In this document: positions 30,619 through 39,084 of the stretch, one piece after another | Numbering within the stretch: position 1 is the first letter of the stretch | Layout of the letters: each line of letters opens with the position of its first letter | Assembly (NCBI GenBank): GCA_902492455.1 | Contig: CABULH010000029.1 | Location: forward strand, 1-41,148 | Source: an uncultured Oscillospiraceae bacterium | Lineage (GTDB): Bacteria; Bacillota; Clostridia; Oscillospirales; Acutalibacteraceae | Length of the DNA stretch: 41,148 nt | Direction of reading: 5' to 3' | Made by a program: the position numbers and the translations under genes | The notes under the pieces: generated by a model | Database searches by the model: none | The model's input: the letters and a program-made list of their open reading frames with translations, nothing else | Told to the model about the DNA's origin: nothing

Positions 30619-30843
30619 TTAGATGAAAGCGTTCCTTGATCTTGTCTTGCGGGGGCAAGCATAATCCGTACAAATATTGCAGACTTCTTCCCGATGGATT
30701 TCAGAACAGCACATCATATAATCACACTCGTCACAACAGCATTCGACAATCCTTCCACTGCTGTCAATATACTCTCCGTTTCCTGGACAATCAGTTCCTT
30801 TATTTCCGGGTATCAACTGAATTCCAGTAACATCAAGTATCAT
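30619..30843 (-). CDS. small cysteine-rich protein in an AT-rich islet
   Basis: A 74-residue protein with ten cysteines (C19, C35-C37, C40, C45, C46, C55, C58, C63), including CCCDEC and CNIC, and a basic C-terminus (RKTRSRNAFI). The arrangement suggests metal clusters or zinc-binding knuckles. AGGGAGGG lies 6-7 nt before the ATG and a good promoter (TTTACA/TATAAT) is embedded in the 38-bp palindrome upstream. The neighbouring Cro-like gene is transcribed divergently and could regulate it. No family recognised. The islet is more AT-rich than the surrounding genome and abuts the duplicated tRNA-Thr end, which fits acquisition. Confidence 0.65.
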   Translation of the reverse strand: MILDVTGIQLIPGNKGTDCPGNGEYIDSSGRIVECCCDECDYMMCCSEIHREEVCNICTDYACPRKTRSRNAFI

Positions 30844-30864
30844 ACCCGTCCCTCCCTAAAGCCA

Positions 30865-30902
30865 ATATAGACTAATACATTATATAATGTATTAGTCTAT
30901 AT
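30865..30902. promoter_or_regulatory. perfect 38-bp palindrome with divergent -10 boxes
   Basis: The left half ATATAGACTAATACATTAT is followed by its exact complement. It contains overlapping TATAAT boxes on both strands (plus 30883-30888, minus 30879-30884). A TTTACA -35 (rc 30902-30907) with a 17-bp spacer serves the minus-strand gene. A perfect palindrome over a -10 is a likely operator for the Cro-like regulator encoded next door. Confidence 0.75.
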
Positions 30903-30960
30903 GTAAAGCGTAAAACTAAGATATTATCTCATTAAAACATCAGTTATGGAGAAATATCTT

Positions 30961-31164
30961 ATGATTAAATTGAACGTATTGGAATTATTAGAGAAAAACG
31001 GAAAAACAAAGTATTGGTTATTCAAGCAGCTTGGAATGAGCTATCAGAATTTCAGCAAAATGATAAATAATCAGACAAAGTCGATACGCTACGAAAACAT
31101 TGAAACGCTGTGCTTATTATTCCATTGCACGCCAAACGAACTTTTTAAAATAACAAAAGATTAA
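30961..31164 (+). CDS. Cro/C1-type (HTH_26) helix-turn-helix regulator
   Basis: A 67-residue one-domain DNA-binding protein. The helix-turn-helix reads TKYWLFKQLGMSYQNFSKMINNQTKSIRYENIETLC (key parts), followed by LFHCTPNELF, the classic ending of the Cro/C1-type HTH_26 domain. The start at 30961 is preferred: GGAG lies 8 nt upstream, whereas the ATG at 30946 has none. It is AT-rich and divergent from the Cys-rich gene, with a perfect palindrome between them as probable binding site. Confidence 0.85.
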   Translation: MIKLNVLELLEKNGKTKYWLFKQLGMSYQNFSKMINNQTKSIRYENIETLCLLFHCTPNELFKITKD

Positions 31165-31173
31165 ACCGCGTTC

Positions 31174-31218
31174 AAAAAAGCCAATCGCCGGAGGATAAGC
31201 ATTCTCCGGCGATTGGCT
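31174..31218 (-). terminator. terminator between the Cro-like gene and the FtsX permease gene
   Basis: AGCCAATCGCCGGAG (31179-31193) pairs with CTCCGGCGATTGGCT (31204-31218). A6 at 31174-31179 gives a T-run on the minus strand, serving the permease gene; it may also act on the plus strand. Confidence 0.85.
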
Positions 31219-31287
31219 CTTCATCTCCTGTTGAGACCGCGTCTCTGATAGGTCTGCGCTATATTTTGATCATCCACCCCCTACCCC

Positions 31288-33927
31288 CTACACATTCATG
31301 CGAATGGTTTCGGTGGGATTGTAACGCAGTGCCTGCCAGGCCGGAATAAAAATGGTAAGCGCCGCCAAGGCAATGCACACCAGAGCGCTGCCCGCCAAAT
31401 AATAGGGCATGGCCGTGGCAGTCCAACCCTCCACCAACCGGGGAAAAAGCAGCACGCAGGCGGTGACGCCGATTAAAGAAGCCAGCACGCCAAAGGCCGC
31501 TCCTTCATATACCAGCATCCGGCATATCTGTCCTCTCGTCATGCCGATGCAGCGCAGCAGGCCGATTTCGTGCATCCGGTTGTAAATCCGATTGGATACC
31601 GTGTTCATCAGGCCCAAGAAGCCCAGTGCCAGCAGGCAGACGGTCAGCATGCTGCTCACCGTCAGGGTGGTGCGGCGGATGCGCTGCTCCGCCGTAGCTT
31701 CCTCCGTTTTGGTGAAAACACTAGCCTGGGGGCAGATTTTCTCCGCAATCTCCCGGATACGCGCCTCGGTTTCCGGAATGTCGGCGTCCGGATCAAAATA
31801 AAGCGCGTGGCTGCTGTTGAGATAAGGCAGATCGAGATTCCGCAGTGTCTTCTCTCCCACCACCATGCCGAATATGCCCCGGGCGCTGTTGTCCACCGGC
31901 GGCGTATCCCGGAGGATAGCCCCAATTTTCACCGGCTTGCTGTGAATTTGAAAAACGCCTGCCTCCAGCTCCTCCACCCAGGTCAGGGGCAGGGTATCCC
32001 CCGCTTTCCAATTCTTGTTGGTATACACGGTCCATCCATCCGCCGCCTGTTCCCCGTCTCGCAGCACCCGCAGGCTGGACGCGGAGCCGTTCTCATGAAC
32101 GGTTACCTTCAAAGCATAATCCGGCATACACAGCAAGATCTCCTCACCCCGGTTGACGGCCTCGGCGTCTACCCGGCCGTCCATTACAAAGGGAGCGCAA
32201 TCCCGCAGCAGCTGGTCGTCGAAGATAGAAATATCCGGCTTCGCCAGAAATTCCTGGTCCGAATATCCCCACTCCACTTGCTCGTTGAATTGGTGATAAT
32301 TATACCGCTCCCATTTTGTTACCCCAAGCATTTCGTTGTCAAAGCGAAAATGTCCGTTGAGATAGGCATCGTACCGGGAGAAGGGGAGGGAGCAATAAAA
32401 CAGCGGGGTGACTCTCGCCACCTGCCGATCCACCGCCCCGCTTCGGCGCATGTCGTCGAATATCGTGTCCGGCAGCAGGATTTTCTCCGGCCGCCCGGTG
32501 ACAGGGAGTGTGTAGCTGCCGCTCCAGCCGATGGTGGCGTTGGGAATTTCATAGGAAACCTTGTAGGCCACCAGATCGAAAAGCATCATGACGTTGAACA
32601 CCAGGATCACCAGGGAAAAGGTCACCACCGTCAGCAGGGTTTTGCCCTTGGATTTCCGTAAGGAGTGAAGCATTAGGGTAAAGGGATGGAGCGCCGCGCC
32701 CTTTCTTTTCCGATGAGCCGCCTTTCTGCCGCCGAAGTATACCGGCCGAATTCCGGCCACCGGTGCGCAGCGGGAGGCCCGCCAGGCCGGAATCAGCACC
32801 GCCAGACAGACGCACAGCAGGCAAACCGCCGTCGCAAGCAGCAGCACCCAGCCGTTGAAATGGTAAAACAGCTCGCTTTGGTTGAGAAGGGCGAACAGCC
32901 TCACCGCTCCCAAGGACAGCGGCACCCCCAGAATCAGCCCTACCGGCACCCCGATCCCCAGCAGGAGCAGCGCCTCGCACAGAATGTAGCGCCTGGCCTG
33001 CCGCCGGGTGGCGCCGATGCTCCGCAGCAGGGATAGCTGCCGCTTGCGCCGGTCCACCGCCATGAGAAAGCCGTTGAGCAGGATTACCATCATGCATATG
33101 AGGATCATGCCGCCGATCAGGGCGCTGATCCCGATGACGCCCAGCGTCTGCTCTCCCAGCCCACCGAAAATCCCAATGGAGGGATAGGTGGTATAATTAA
33201 AACTGCTGGCAATGCCGCTGACTAGCCCGCCTCTCAGCAGATCGTAGCTGTTGGAACGGCTGTTCAGCAGCAGAATAGCCTTGGACTTAGCCGACAGCGC
33301 CGCCCCTTCCTCCTCCGATACCAGGCAGGAAACCGGCAGAAGCTCGTCCAACGTCTCTTCCTCGATATCATAGCGGGAATAGGTATTCCTCCACACAGCG
33401 GTGTAATTCTCCATCAAGCCCGCCACCGTATAGGTCCGGCTTTGGATCTCGCCCGCGGATGCCGGAGCGATCTTCAAGGTGATCCGGTCTCCCACAGCCA
33501 GTTCCCGGCCGCCCAGATACTTGTAGGCGCTTTTCTCCAGAACGATTTCCTCCCGGGTCTGGGGCCATCGGCCTTCGCTGAGCCGCAGATGTCCCAGCTC
33601 CCGACCGGTTTCATCCACCGTCCCCACTCCCAGGAGAAGATCCGCTTCTGTCTCCACCACGCCATGCACCGCCATTTTGCCGATCCGGGACCACACAGGC
33701 CGGGCACGGATTTCCGCTTCCGTCTGGGGCGCCAGATCCCAGGCCACCACCTTCTGTTCGCCGTACAGTTCCTTGTTTTGGACATCCACGGTATAAAGGG
33801 AACTGCTGCCGATGAGCCCCATCACCACCAGAAAGATCACCGCCAGGGCGATGGTGGTCACCAGTAGCGCGGTGGACCGGCGGCGGCTTTTCAGCCCCGC
33901 CCAGGCCAGGAAAAACAGCTGCTTCAC
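31288..33927 (-). CDS. large FtsX-family ABC transporter permease
   Basis: An 879-residue permease with two FtsX units. Membrane helix 1 lies at about 18-40. An external domain follows, then three helices (about 260-390) with the SIGATRRQARRYIL-type loop. A second first-helix (TLLTVVTFSLVILVFNVMMLF) comes next, a large external domain (about 460-740), and three final helices with RCIGMTRGQICRMLVYEGAAFG. It ends RYNPTETIRMNV. The 4+4 helix plan with two external domains is that of the MacB/Lol-like YhgE or SalY-type permeases. It starts with GTG overlapping the ATPase stop (GTGA) and has GGAGG upstream. With the ATPase it probably exports or senses peptides. Confidence 0.88.
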   Translation of the reverse strand: MKQLFFLAWAGLKSRRRSTALLVTTIALAVIFLVVMGLIGSSSLYTVDVQNKELYGEQKVVAWDLAPQTEAEIRARPVWSRIGKMAVHGVVETEADLLLGVGTVDETGRELGHLRLSEGRWPQTREEIVLEKSAYKYLGGRELAVGDRITLKIAPASAGEIQSRTYTVAGLMENYTAVWRNTYSRYDIEEETLDELLPVSCLVSEEEGAALSAKSKAILLLNSRSNSYDLLRGGLVSGIASSFNYTTYPSIGIFGGLGEQTLGVIGISALIGGMILICMMVILLNGFLMAVDRRKRQLSLLRSIGATRRQARRYILCEALLLLGIGVPVGLILGVPLSLGAVRLFALLNQSELFYHFNGWVLLLATAVCLLCVCLAVLIPAWRASRCAPVAGIRPVYFGGRKAAHRKRKGAALHPFTLMLHSLRKSKGKTLLTVVTFSLVILVFNVMMLFDLVAYKVSYEIPNATIGWSGSYTLPVTGRPEKILLPDTIFDDMRRSGAVDRQVARVTPLFYCSLPFSRYDAYLNGHFRFDNEMLGVTKWERYNYHQFNEQVEWGYSDQEFLAKPDISIFDDQLLRDCAPFVMDGRVDAEAVNRGEEILLCMPDYALKVTVHENGSASSLRVLRDGEQAADGWTVYTNKNWKAGDTLPLTWVEELEAGVFQIHSKPVKIGAILRDTPPVDNSARGIFGMVVGEKTLRNLDLPYLNSSHALYFDPDADIPETEARIREIAEKICPQASVFTKTEEATAEQRIRRTTLTVSSMLTVCLLALGFLGLMNTVSNRIYNRMHEIGLLRCIGMTRGQICRMLVYEGAAFGVLASLIGVTACVLLFPRLVEGWTATAMPYYLAGSALVCIALAALTIFIPAWQALRYNPTETIRMNV

Positions 33928-34613
33928 AGGGGATTCACCTCCGAATCGCCGCGGACACAGCCATCCTCCAGCGTGATGATCCGGTCGGAACCCTCTGCAA
34001 TCTGGCGATCATGAGTCACCATGATCAAGGTCTGGTGAAAGCGTTTGCGGGAGAGATGCAGCAGTTCCAGCACCTCCGCTCCCGACCGGCCGTCCAGGTT
34101 GCCGGTGGGTTCGTCCGCCAACACCACGGCGGGCTTGGCCGCCAACGCTCGGGCGATGGCCACCCGCTGCTGCTGGCCGCCGGACAGCTCCCCTGCGTAG
34201 TGGCCCAGCCTTTCCGCCAGTCCCAGCATATCGATAATTTCCTCAATATATTCCTTGTCCGGCCTGCGGCCGTCCAGCTGGATGGGCAGCAGAATGTTCT
34301 GATAGGCGGTCAGTTCGGGCATCAGATTGTAAAACTGAAAGATGAATCCCACCCGCCGGCGGCGGAAGATGGTCCGCTCGCTGTCCGACAGATCGGTAAT
34401 ATTCTTCCCCTCGATGAAAACCGCGCCGGTGGTGGGGGTATCCAGCCCGCCCAGCAGGTGCATCAGGGTGGATTTTCCCGAACCCGACCGCCCCACAATG
34501 GAGGTAAAGCTCCCTTCTGCGAAGGTCAGATCGCATTTGTTCAGCGCCCGGACCTCGTTCTCCCCCTTGCCGTAAATCTTGGAAAGCCCCCTGGTTTCCA
34601 GCAGTATGCTCAT
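33924..34613 (-). CDS. ABC transporter ATP-binding protein (MacB/LolD type)
   Basis: A 229-residue ATPase of the MacB/LolD/SalX group. Walker A GRSGSGKST, Q-loop FIFQFYNLMPELTAYQNI, signature LSGGQQQRVAIARAL, Walker B VVLADEPTGNLD and H-loop IMVTHD are all present. The start at 34613 has GGAGGG 5 nt upstream; the frame is open further but without a ribosome binding site. It overlaps the large permease gene by four bases. The FFQFYNLMP variant is shared with transporters that handle antimicrobial peptides or lipoproteins. Confidence 0.94.
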   Translation of the reverse strand: MSILLETRGLSKIYGKGENEVRALNKCDLTFAEGSFTSIVGRSGSGKSTLMHLLGGLDTPTTGAVFIEGKNITDLSDSERTIFRRRRVGFIFQFYNLMPELTAYQNILLPIQLDGRRPDKEYIEEIIDMLGLAERLGHYAGELSGGQQQRVAIARALAAKPAVVLADEPTGNLDGRSGAEVLELLHLSRKRFHQTLIMVTHDRQIAEGSDRIITLEDGCVRGDSEVNPL

Positions 34614-34667
34614 GATATCCCTCCGTTCCTTTTCTCCAGTGTACCGCCGGGAAAAGGAACTGTCCAC

Positions 34668-35648
34668 TTAAGAAATCGTAAGGTTTGCTTTTTCCTCACA
34701 TCCCGCATATGCCTCCAAGGTACGGCGGAGAAAATCTCCCAGCAATACATCGGTGGGCTGCAGCCGCCTGGCCTGGGAAGCGATGAATGGAACCGCCAAA
34801 AATCCGCAGGAAGCGTGTTCCCGCATCCGTTCCTCCGGCTTGCCGGCCAGCGCCGCCGACAGGCCCCGGGCGAAGCATTCCTCCGCTGCGTGTACAGCCG
34901 CCTGGAGGAAATCCCCTTTCCAGTATCCCCAGGCCGCCAGCTTCTCCCGCCGGACAAAGCCCTCCAAGCCGCAGCGACATATAAAGTCCGCCAGGATTTC
35001 CCGGTGCCCCGCCAATACCTTGTGCAGCGTCTCATGCAGGATGGATTCCTCGTCGGGAGAAGCCGCGATGGTGACCATACCTTCATCTATAAAAACGTAA
35101 TCTGCCAGAACAGGGAACAAAATCCGGGGACTGAACAGCAACCGCGGCGCCCGCCCGGTAAAAAATTTTTCGGCAGCGGTCCTTACCCCGCGCATGGATT
35201 CCTCCCAAGCGGGAAAGCGGCCTGTCACCATATGGTCGTGGGCTTCCCGCAGCGCCCGCACACCGGCGTTGGCCTCCATCTCCTTCAGTATCTCCGGCAG
35301 CCGGACCACCCACCCCTTCCAATCCTCCTCTCCGACAGGGTCCGCACTGCCGGTACCCGCTTCAAAGGCGAAAAAGCGTTCCGCATCCAGCCACCCTTCC
35401 TCATTTATGAAAAAACAGGCGGCTGCCAGGGTGGAGCCCCTGGGCCAATAGGGATTCACCTTCACCTGCCCGGTGCGGGCGTGAGAAAACCACTCCCGGA
35501 TGTTTCGGGAAAGGCGAAGCGCTTTTATGCTTTCCGCCAGTTCCGTCGCTTCCGAGTCTGTGAAATCAGCTACCGTACCGCCGTCGGCAGTCAATCCCAA
35601 GGAAACCAAAAACAGCTGTGGATTGAGCCATATATCACCGTTATTCAT
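34668..35648 (-). CDS. HExxH metalloprotease-like protein of the sensor/exporter operon
   Basis: A 326-residue soluble protein without signal peptide or membrane helix. Its only clear motif is SILHETLHKVLAGH, an HExxH zinc site (H205, E206, H209), with a possible third ligand in HAAEECFARG (E256 or E257). The remainder is not recognised. The start at 35648 has GGGAGG 7 nt upstream. It lies between the histidine kinase and the ABC ATPase genes, all on one strand, with gaps of 38 and 54 nt. Possible roles are cytoplasmic cleavage of an imported peptide or processing of an operon product. Activity is not established. Confidence 0.6.
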   Translation of the reverse strand: MNNGDIWLNPQLFLVSLGLTADGGTVADFTDSEATELAESIKALRLSRNIREWFSHARTGQVKVNPYWPRGSTLAAACFFINEEGWLDAERFFAFEAGTGSADPVGEEDWKGWVVRLPEILKEMEANAGVRALREAHDHMVTGRFPAWEESMRGVRTAAEKFFTGRAPRLLFSPRILFPVLADYVFIDEGMVTIAASPDEESILHETLHKVLAGHREILADFICRCGLEGFVRREKLAAWGYWKGDFLQAAVHAAEECFARGLSAALAGKPEERMREHASCGFLAVPFIASQARRLQPTDVLLGDFLRRTLEAYAGCEEKANLTIS

Positions 35649-35686
35649 TTTTATTCCTCCCATGGATAACGCCATTTCACCATGTT

Positions 35687-36631
35687 TCACCAACTGACGG
35701 CACAGCTCAGCTCCGGCAGGGTCAGGATCATCCGCAAACCCTCGGATTCCCGCACCGCCCGGACGCTCCCCTTGTGCAGCCGGAGGATGCTTTCCGTCAT
35801 AGCGAGTCCGATGCCGAAACCTCCTTGAGAGGCCCCTCCCCCGGCGCCGGGCATGCGATAAAAGCGCTCAAACAGCTTCTGAGGATCCGTCTCCGGCGGC
35901 AGGAGGCAGGCGTTGAACACCTCGATGCGCACCATGCCGTCTCCCTGAAAAGCGGCCACCCGCACCGGCTCCTTTCCCCGGCTGTAATCCAGGGCGTTGA
36001 TGAATAGGTTAAGCACCGCCTGGATGAACCACTTCCGGTCGCACCGCAGGGTGAGACCGGCGGGTACATGGAACTCGAAATCCGCCTTTGCCTCCGGCCG
36101 GGCCATGGCTGCGGATTGGGCGGCGGCATGCAGCAGCTCGGCTGCGGATTGTGTTTCCATCTTCAGTTCCACCGCGTCCGCATCCAACCGCGCCAATTCC
36201 AGCAAGGTGCGGATCAGCTCGTGCATCCGTTCCGCCAGATAGAGGCATTTCTCCAGCTGCTTCCGCTTGCCAGGGTCCTTTTCCCCGCCTTCCAGCAGAT
36301 CCAGGTAGGTCAGCAGCCCGGTCAGGGGCGTCTTAATCTGGTGAGACACGTCGGCGATGAACTCCCGGATGGCCCCCTTTTCCCGGTCCAGCTGCTTCAC
36401 CATGTGGTCGGTGCGTTTCACCACCAGCTCCAGCTGCCCTGCAAGAATGCTCCACTCTCCCTCCTGGAAGGCGGACCAGTCGGCGGCATAATCGCCCCTC
36501 ATCACCCGTTCCAGCAGATGGTTCAGTTGCTTCACCCGGCGAGCCTGCCGCCCTTTTTCCATCCGTATTCCCGCCAGAAAAGCGGCGGCCCCCACCACCG
36601 CCGCCAGCAGCAGCCAGCCTACGTTATTCAT
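35687..36631 (-). CDS. sensor histidine kinase (BceS-like, short)
   Basis: A 314-residue kinase with one N-terminal membrane helix (about 3-22), no sensory domain outside, a HAMP-like stretch, and the HisKA box FIADVSHQIKTPLTGL with H97. The ATP-binding HATPase_c domain shows NALDYS and GGFGIGLAM; the N-box is shortened. A kinase with no extracellular sensor is typical of the intramembrane-sensing BceS/VraG-linked group, which detect drug flux through a partner transporter. Its ATG overlaps the response regulator stop by eight bases. Confidence 0.88.
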   Translation of the reverse strand: MNNVGWLLLAAVVGAAAFLAGIRMEKGRQARRVKQLNHLLERVMRGDYAADWSAFQEGEWSILAGQLELVVKRTDHMVKQLDREKGAIREFIADVSHQIKTPLTGLLTYLDLLEGGEKDPGKRKQLEKCLYLAERMHELIRTLLELARLDADAVELKMETQSAAELLHAAAQSAAMARPEAKADFEFHVPAGLTLRCDRKWFIQAVLNLFINALDYSRGKEPVRVAAFQGDGMVRIEVFNACLLPPETDPQKLFERFYRMPGAGGGASQGGFGIGLAMTESILRLHKGSVRAVRESEGLRMILTLPELSCAVSW

Positions 36632-37304
36632 TTTCCCACCTCAATCGATACCCTTCCCCTCGCACCGTTTCCAGCTGGCCGCTGTATATCCCCAGCTTGC
36701 CGCGCAGCCGGCTGATATGCACCGCCAGGGTGTTTTCATCCAGGAATTCTCCCCCCAGCTCCCACACCGCCCGCAGCAAGTTTTCCCGGGATACCACCAC
36801 ATCCGCCGCCTTGGCCAGGGTGTACAGCAGCCGGTATTCCGTGGGTGTCAGGGCCAGCGTTTTCCCTTCCACCCGGCATAGCTGCCGCTCCTGATCCAGT
36901 TCAAACCAAGGAGAGCGGAGCTGTCCCCGCTCCCGTCGGCTGCGGCGCAGCAGCGCCCGCACTCTGGAGAGAAGCACCCTGCCCCGGAAGGGCTTGGCTA
37001 CATAATCATCCCCGCCGGCGTCCAGCCCGCGCACCATGTCCTCATCCTGGTCGCAGCAGGTGAGGAAAAGGATGGGCGCCTCCCACCGCTGCCGGATCTC
37101 CCCGCACAGATCAAAGCTGGAGCCGTCGGGTAGCAGCACGTCCAGGATCAGCAGAGACGGCTCTTCCTCTTCCAGTGCCCTACGGGCTTCCTCCAGTGAA
37201 GAACAGTCTTCCACTTCATAACCCTCCTGGACCAGCAGGGCGGTCACACCCTCCCGGATAAAAGCGTCGTCCTCTACCAATAAAATCCGCTCTTTCACAG
37301 CCAT
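36624..37304 (-). CDS. OmpR-family response regulator
   Basis: A 226-residue two-domain regulator. The receiver domain has EDD (11-13), the phosphoacceptor D55 in LILDVLLPDG, T82 in LFLTCCDQ and K104 in VAKPF. The C-terminal winged helix (about 128-226) has the family phrases LTPTEYRLL, VVSRENLLRAVW and VHISRLRGKLG ending VRGEGYRL. ATG 37304 directly adjoins GGGAGG, so GTG 37298 (MKERILLVEDD) with a 6-nt spacing may be the true start. It is 12 nt after the ABC-F gene and should be co-transcribed. Confidence 0.93.
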   Translation of the reverse strand: MAVKERILLVEDDAFIREGVTALLVQEGYEVEDCSSLEEARRALEEEEPSLLILDVLLPDGSSFDLCGEIRQRWEAPILFLTCCDQDEDMVRGLDAGGDDYVAKPFRGRVLLSRVRALLRRSRRERGQLRSPWFELDQERQLCRVEGKTLALTPTEYRLLYTLAKAADVVVSRENLLRAVWELGGEFLDENTLAVHISRLRGKLGIYSGQLETVRGEGYRLRWENE

Positions 37305-37316
37305 CCTCCCGCTCCG

Positions 37317-38858
37317 TCATTTTTCCCACTCCACCGGCAGGATTCCCTCCGGCGTCAGCCGCAGCTCCCGGTCACAAACCTCTCCAATATACTTCCGGTC
37401 GTGGGAAATGCTGATAATCGCCCCGCCGTAACACCGCAGCACCCGCCGGATCACCGGGTTGGACAGGGGTGAAAAGTTTCGGGTCGGCTCGTCCAACACC
37501 AGCACGTTGCAGCCGTCCAGGATCATCTTTATAAACAGCAGCTTGGCCTTCTGCCCTCCCGATAAGGCGGCGATGGGGTGCGCCATCTCTTCCGGGGTAT
37601 ATTTCACGCTGCCCAGGAAGGTTCGGGCTTTCGTCACCGCCCCTTTGTTCCCCTCCGGCGCCAGAAATTCCACCGGCGTCAGCCTGCCATCCAACAGTTC
37701 CTCGTAATTCTGTGGCATATAGGCAGCCTTCACATCCTGCCGCTCCAGCAGTTCTCCGGCGATCCGGCGCAGCAGCGTGGTTTTGCCCGCGCCGTTGCGA
37801 CCGATGATTACCACCTTTTCCGGCCCGGTCACCCGCAGAACAATATCCTGGGCCAAAATTCTATCCTCCACTTTCAGAGCATCCAGCTGAAAATCCAGTA
37901 CCGTCTTGCCAACGGGCAGAGAGACGTTTTCCTCGAATCCCGCCAGAAGCGCCTCCTCCACGTCCGGCAGTTGAGTGCGGTCCTCCTGCTCCCGTTCAAA
38001 CCGGCGGCCCATCGATTTCACCGCCTTCATCTTCTTTTTCAGCAGCCGCGCCCCGCCAGGGTCCTGCCGGGAAATGACATTCTGTTCATGCTCCACACGC
38101 TGGTAAATCTGCCGGTACCGATCCATCTGTTTCCGATACTCGCTGGCCTCTTTCCGCGCCATCTGCTCCTGCCGCTCCAAGCTGCTGAGCCGCTCTGCCA
38201 CATACTGTCGATAGGGCATGCGGACGACGGTGGCCCGCGGCAGGGTCTTTTTGCGCACTAGTTCCAGATGCAGAATCCGGTTGGCGGTGTTTTCGATCAG
38301 CGTCTCGTCATGGGAAACAAAGAGCACCGGCGCCTCGCTGGAAAGGATAAACCGCTCCAGCCATTCTAAGGTTTCGATGTCGATGTCGTTGGAGGGCTCG
38401 TCCAGCAGCAGCGCATCCGGTCGGGCCATCCGCAGGCAGGCCAGCTGAAGCTTCACCCGCTCCCCGCCGGACAGGGAGCTCACCGGCCGGTCGGCATACA
38501 GCAGTTCTTCCGTCAGGCCCACCTCCCGGGCCGCATCCCCGATCTCCCGGGGGGATAAATCCCAAAACCCCGGTTGTTCACAGCAGAATGCATAAATCGT
38601 TTGGGCTTTTTGTTCCTGCGTCAGCTCCTGGGCCAGATAGCCCAGCCGCATTCCGGTTTTGATGATCTCGCCGGTATAGGAGGCGTAATCCTCCGTCAGC
38701 TTCTCGTCCGTAATTAGCTTGAGCAGGGTGGATTTTCCGTTGCCCTCCTCCCCGATGATCGCCATTTTGTCCCCCGGATTCAGAGTAAAAGACAGATTCC
38801 GGATCAGTTCCCGCAGGTCTTTCTTATGGGTAATCGTCAGATTCTTGATCTGTAGCAT
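37317..38858 (-). CDS. ABC-F ATPase, probable ribosomal-protection type
   Basis: A 513-residue soluble protein with two ABC domains and no membrane part. NBD1 has Walker A GEEGNGKST, signature LSGGERVKLQLACLR and Walker B LLLDEPSNDID. A charged linker helix pair (about 210-290, ARKEASEYRKQMDRYRQIYQ) follows. NBD2 has GRNGAGKTT, LSGGQKAKLLFIKMI and VLDEPTRNFSPLS in place of the common NHLD. Antibiotic-resistance ABC-F proteins bind the ribosomal E site and displace drugs such as lincosamides or pleuromutilins. ATG 38858 has GGGAGA 7 nt upstream. A transcription attenuator just before the gene is the classic control of that class. Confidence 0.88.
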   Translation of the reverse strand: MLQIKNLTITHKKDLRELIRNLSFTLNPGDKMAIIGEEGNGKSTLLKLITDEKLTEDYASYTGEIIKTGMRLGYLAQELTQEQKAQTIYAFCCEQPGFWDLSPREIGDAAREVGLTEELLYADRPVSSLSGGERVKLQLACLRMARPDALLLDEPSNDIDIETLEWLERFILSSEAPVLFVSHDETLIENTANRILHLELVRKKTLPRATVVRMPYRQYVAERLSSLERQEQMARKEASEYRKQMDRYRQIYQRVEHEQNVISRQDPGGARLLKKKMKAVKSMGRRFEREQEDRTQLPDVEEALLAGFEENVSLPVGKTVLDFQLDALKVEDRILAQDIVLRVTGPEKVVIIGRNGAGKTTLLRRIAGELLERQDVKAAYMPQNYEELLDGRLTPVEFLAPEGNKGAVTKARTFLGSVKYTPEEMAHPIAALSGGQKAKLLFIKMILDGCNVLVLDEPTRNFSPLSNPVIRRVLRCYGGAIISISHDRKYIGEVCDRELRLTPEGILPVEWEK

Positions 38859-38874
38859 AGGCATCTCTCCCGTC

Positions 38875-38910
38875 AAAAAAAGTCTGCTTTCAGCCCGGCC
38901 GAAAGCAGAC
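38875..38910 (-). terminator. intrinsic terminator in the ABC-F leader
   Basis: GTCTGCTTTC/GAAAGCAGAC (38882-38891 with 38901-38910), followed on the minus strand by TTTTTTT, only 17 nt before the ABC-F start codon. In this position it can only act as an attenuator. Confidence 0.9.
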
Positions 38911-39041
38911 GCATACACACGGAAGGAATCCCCGGCGTTCTATAGAACGTCGGGAAGACCGCGCATATCCTCTATTTTCGGCCACAGAAACAAAACCCGC
39001 TTGGGGGTTGCTGAAAGTTTCTGTTCGGCACGGAAAATAGA

Positions 39042-39053
39042 TTACTTGCGCAT
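39042..39053 (-). CDS. three-codon leader ORF (MRK)
   Basis: ATG CGC AAG TAA, preceded by GAGTGGGAAG. The stop codon directly abuts the first leader hairpin, so a ribosome stalled here would prevent that hairpin from closing. Very short leader ORFs are known before drug-inducible ABC-F and erm genes. Translation is inferred. Confidence 0.4.
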   Translation of the reverse strand: MRK

Positions 39054-39084
39054 CTTCCCACTCTTTTCTTTTGTTAGTGTCTTT

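Larger units (their letters stand above)
38859..39078 (-). promoter_or_regulatory. attenuator leader of the ABC-F operon
   Basis: The 220-nt leader contains, in transcript order: a three-codon ORF; a long hairpin (stem parts CTATTTTC/GAAAATAG and ACAGAAAC/GTTTCTGT, 39040-38972); a CGTTC/GAACG hairpin (38953-38932); and a terminator. The RNA segment CTTTCAGC (rc 39010-39017), in the loop of the first hairpin, is exactly complementary to GCTGAAAG (rc 38887-38894) in the terminator stem. Pairing of these would block termination. A stalled ribosome on the short ORF could favour this. Confidence 0.65.
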
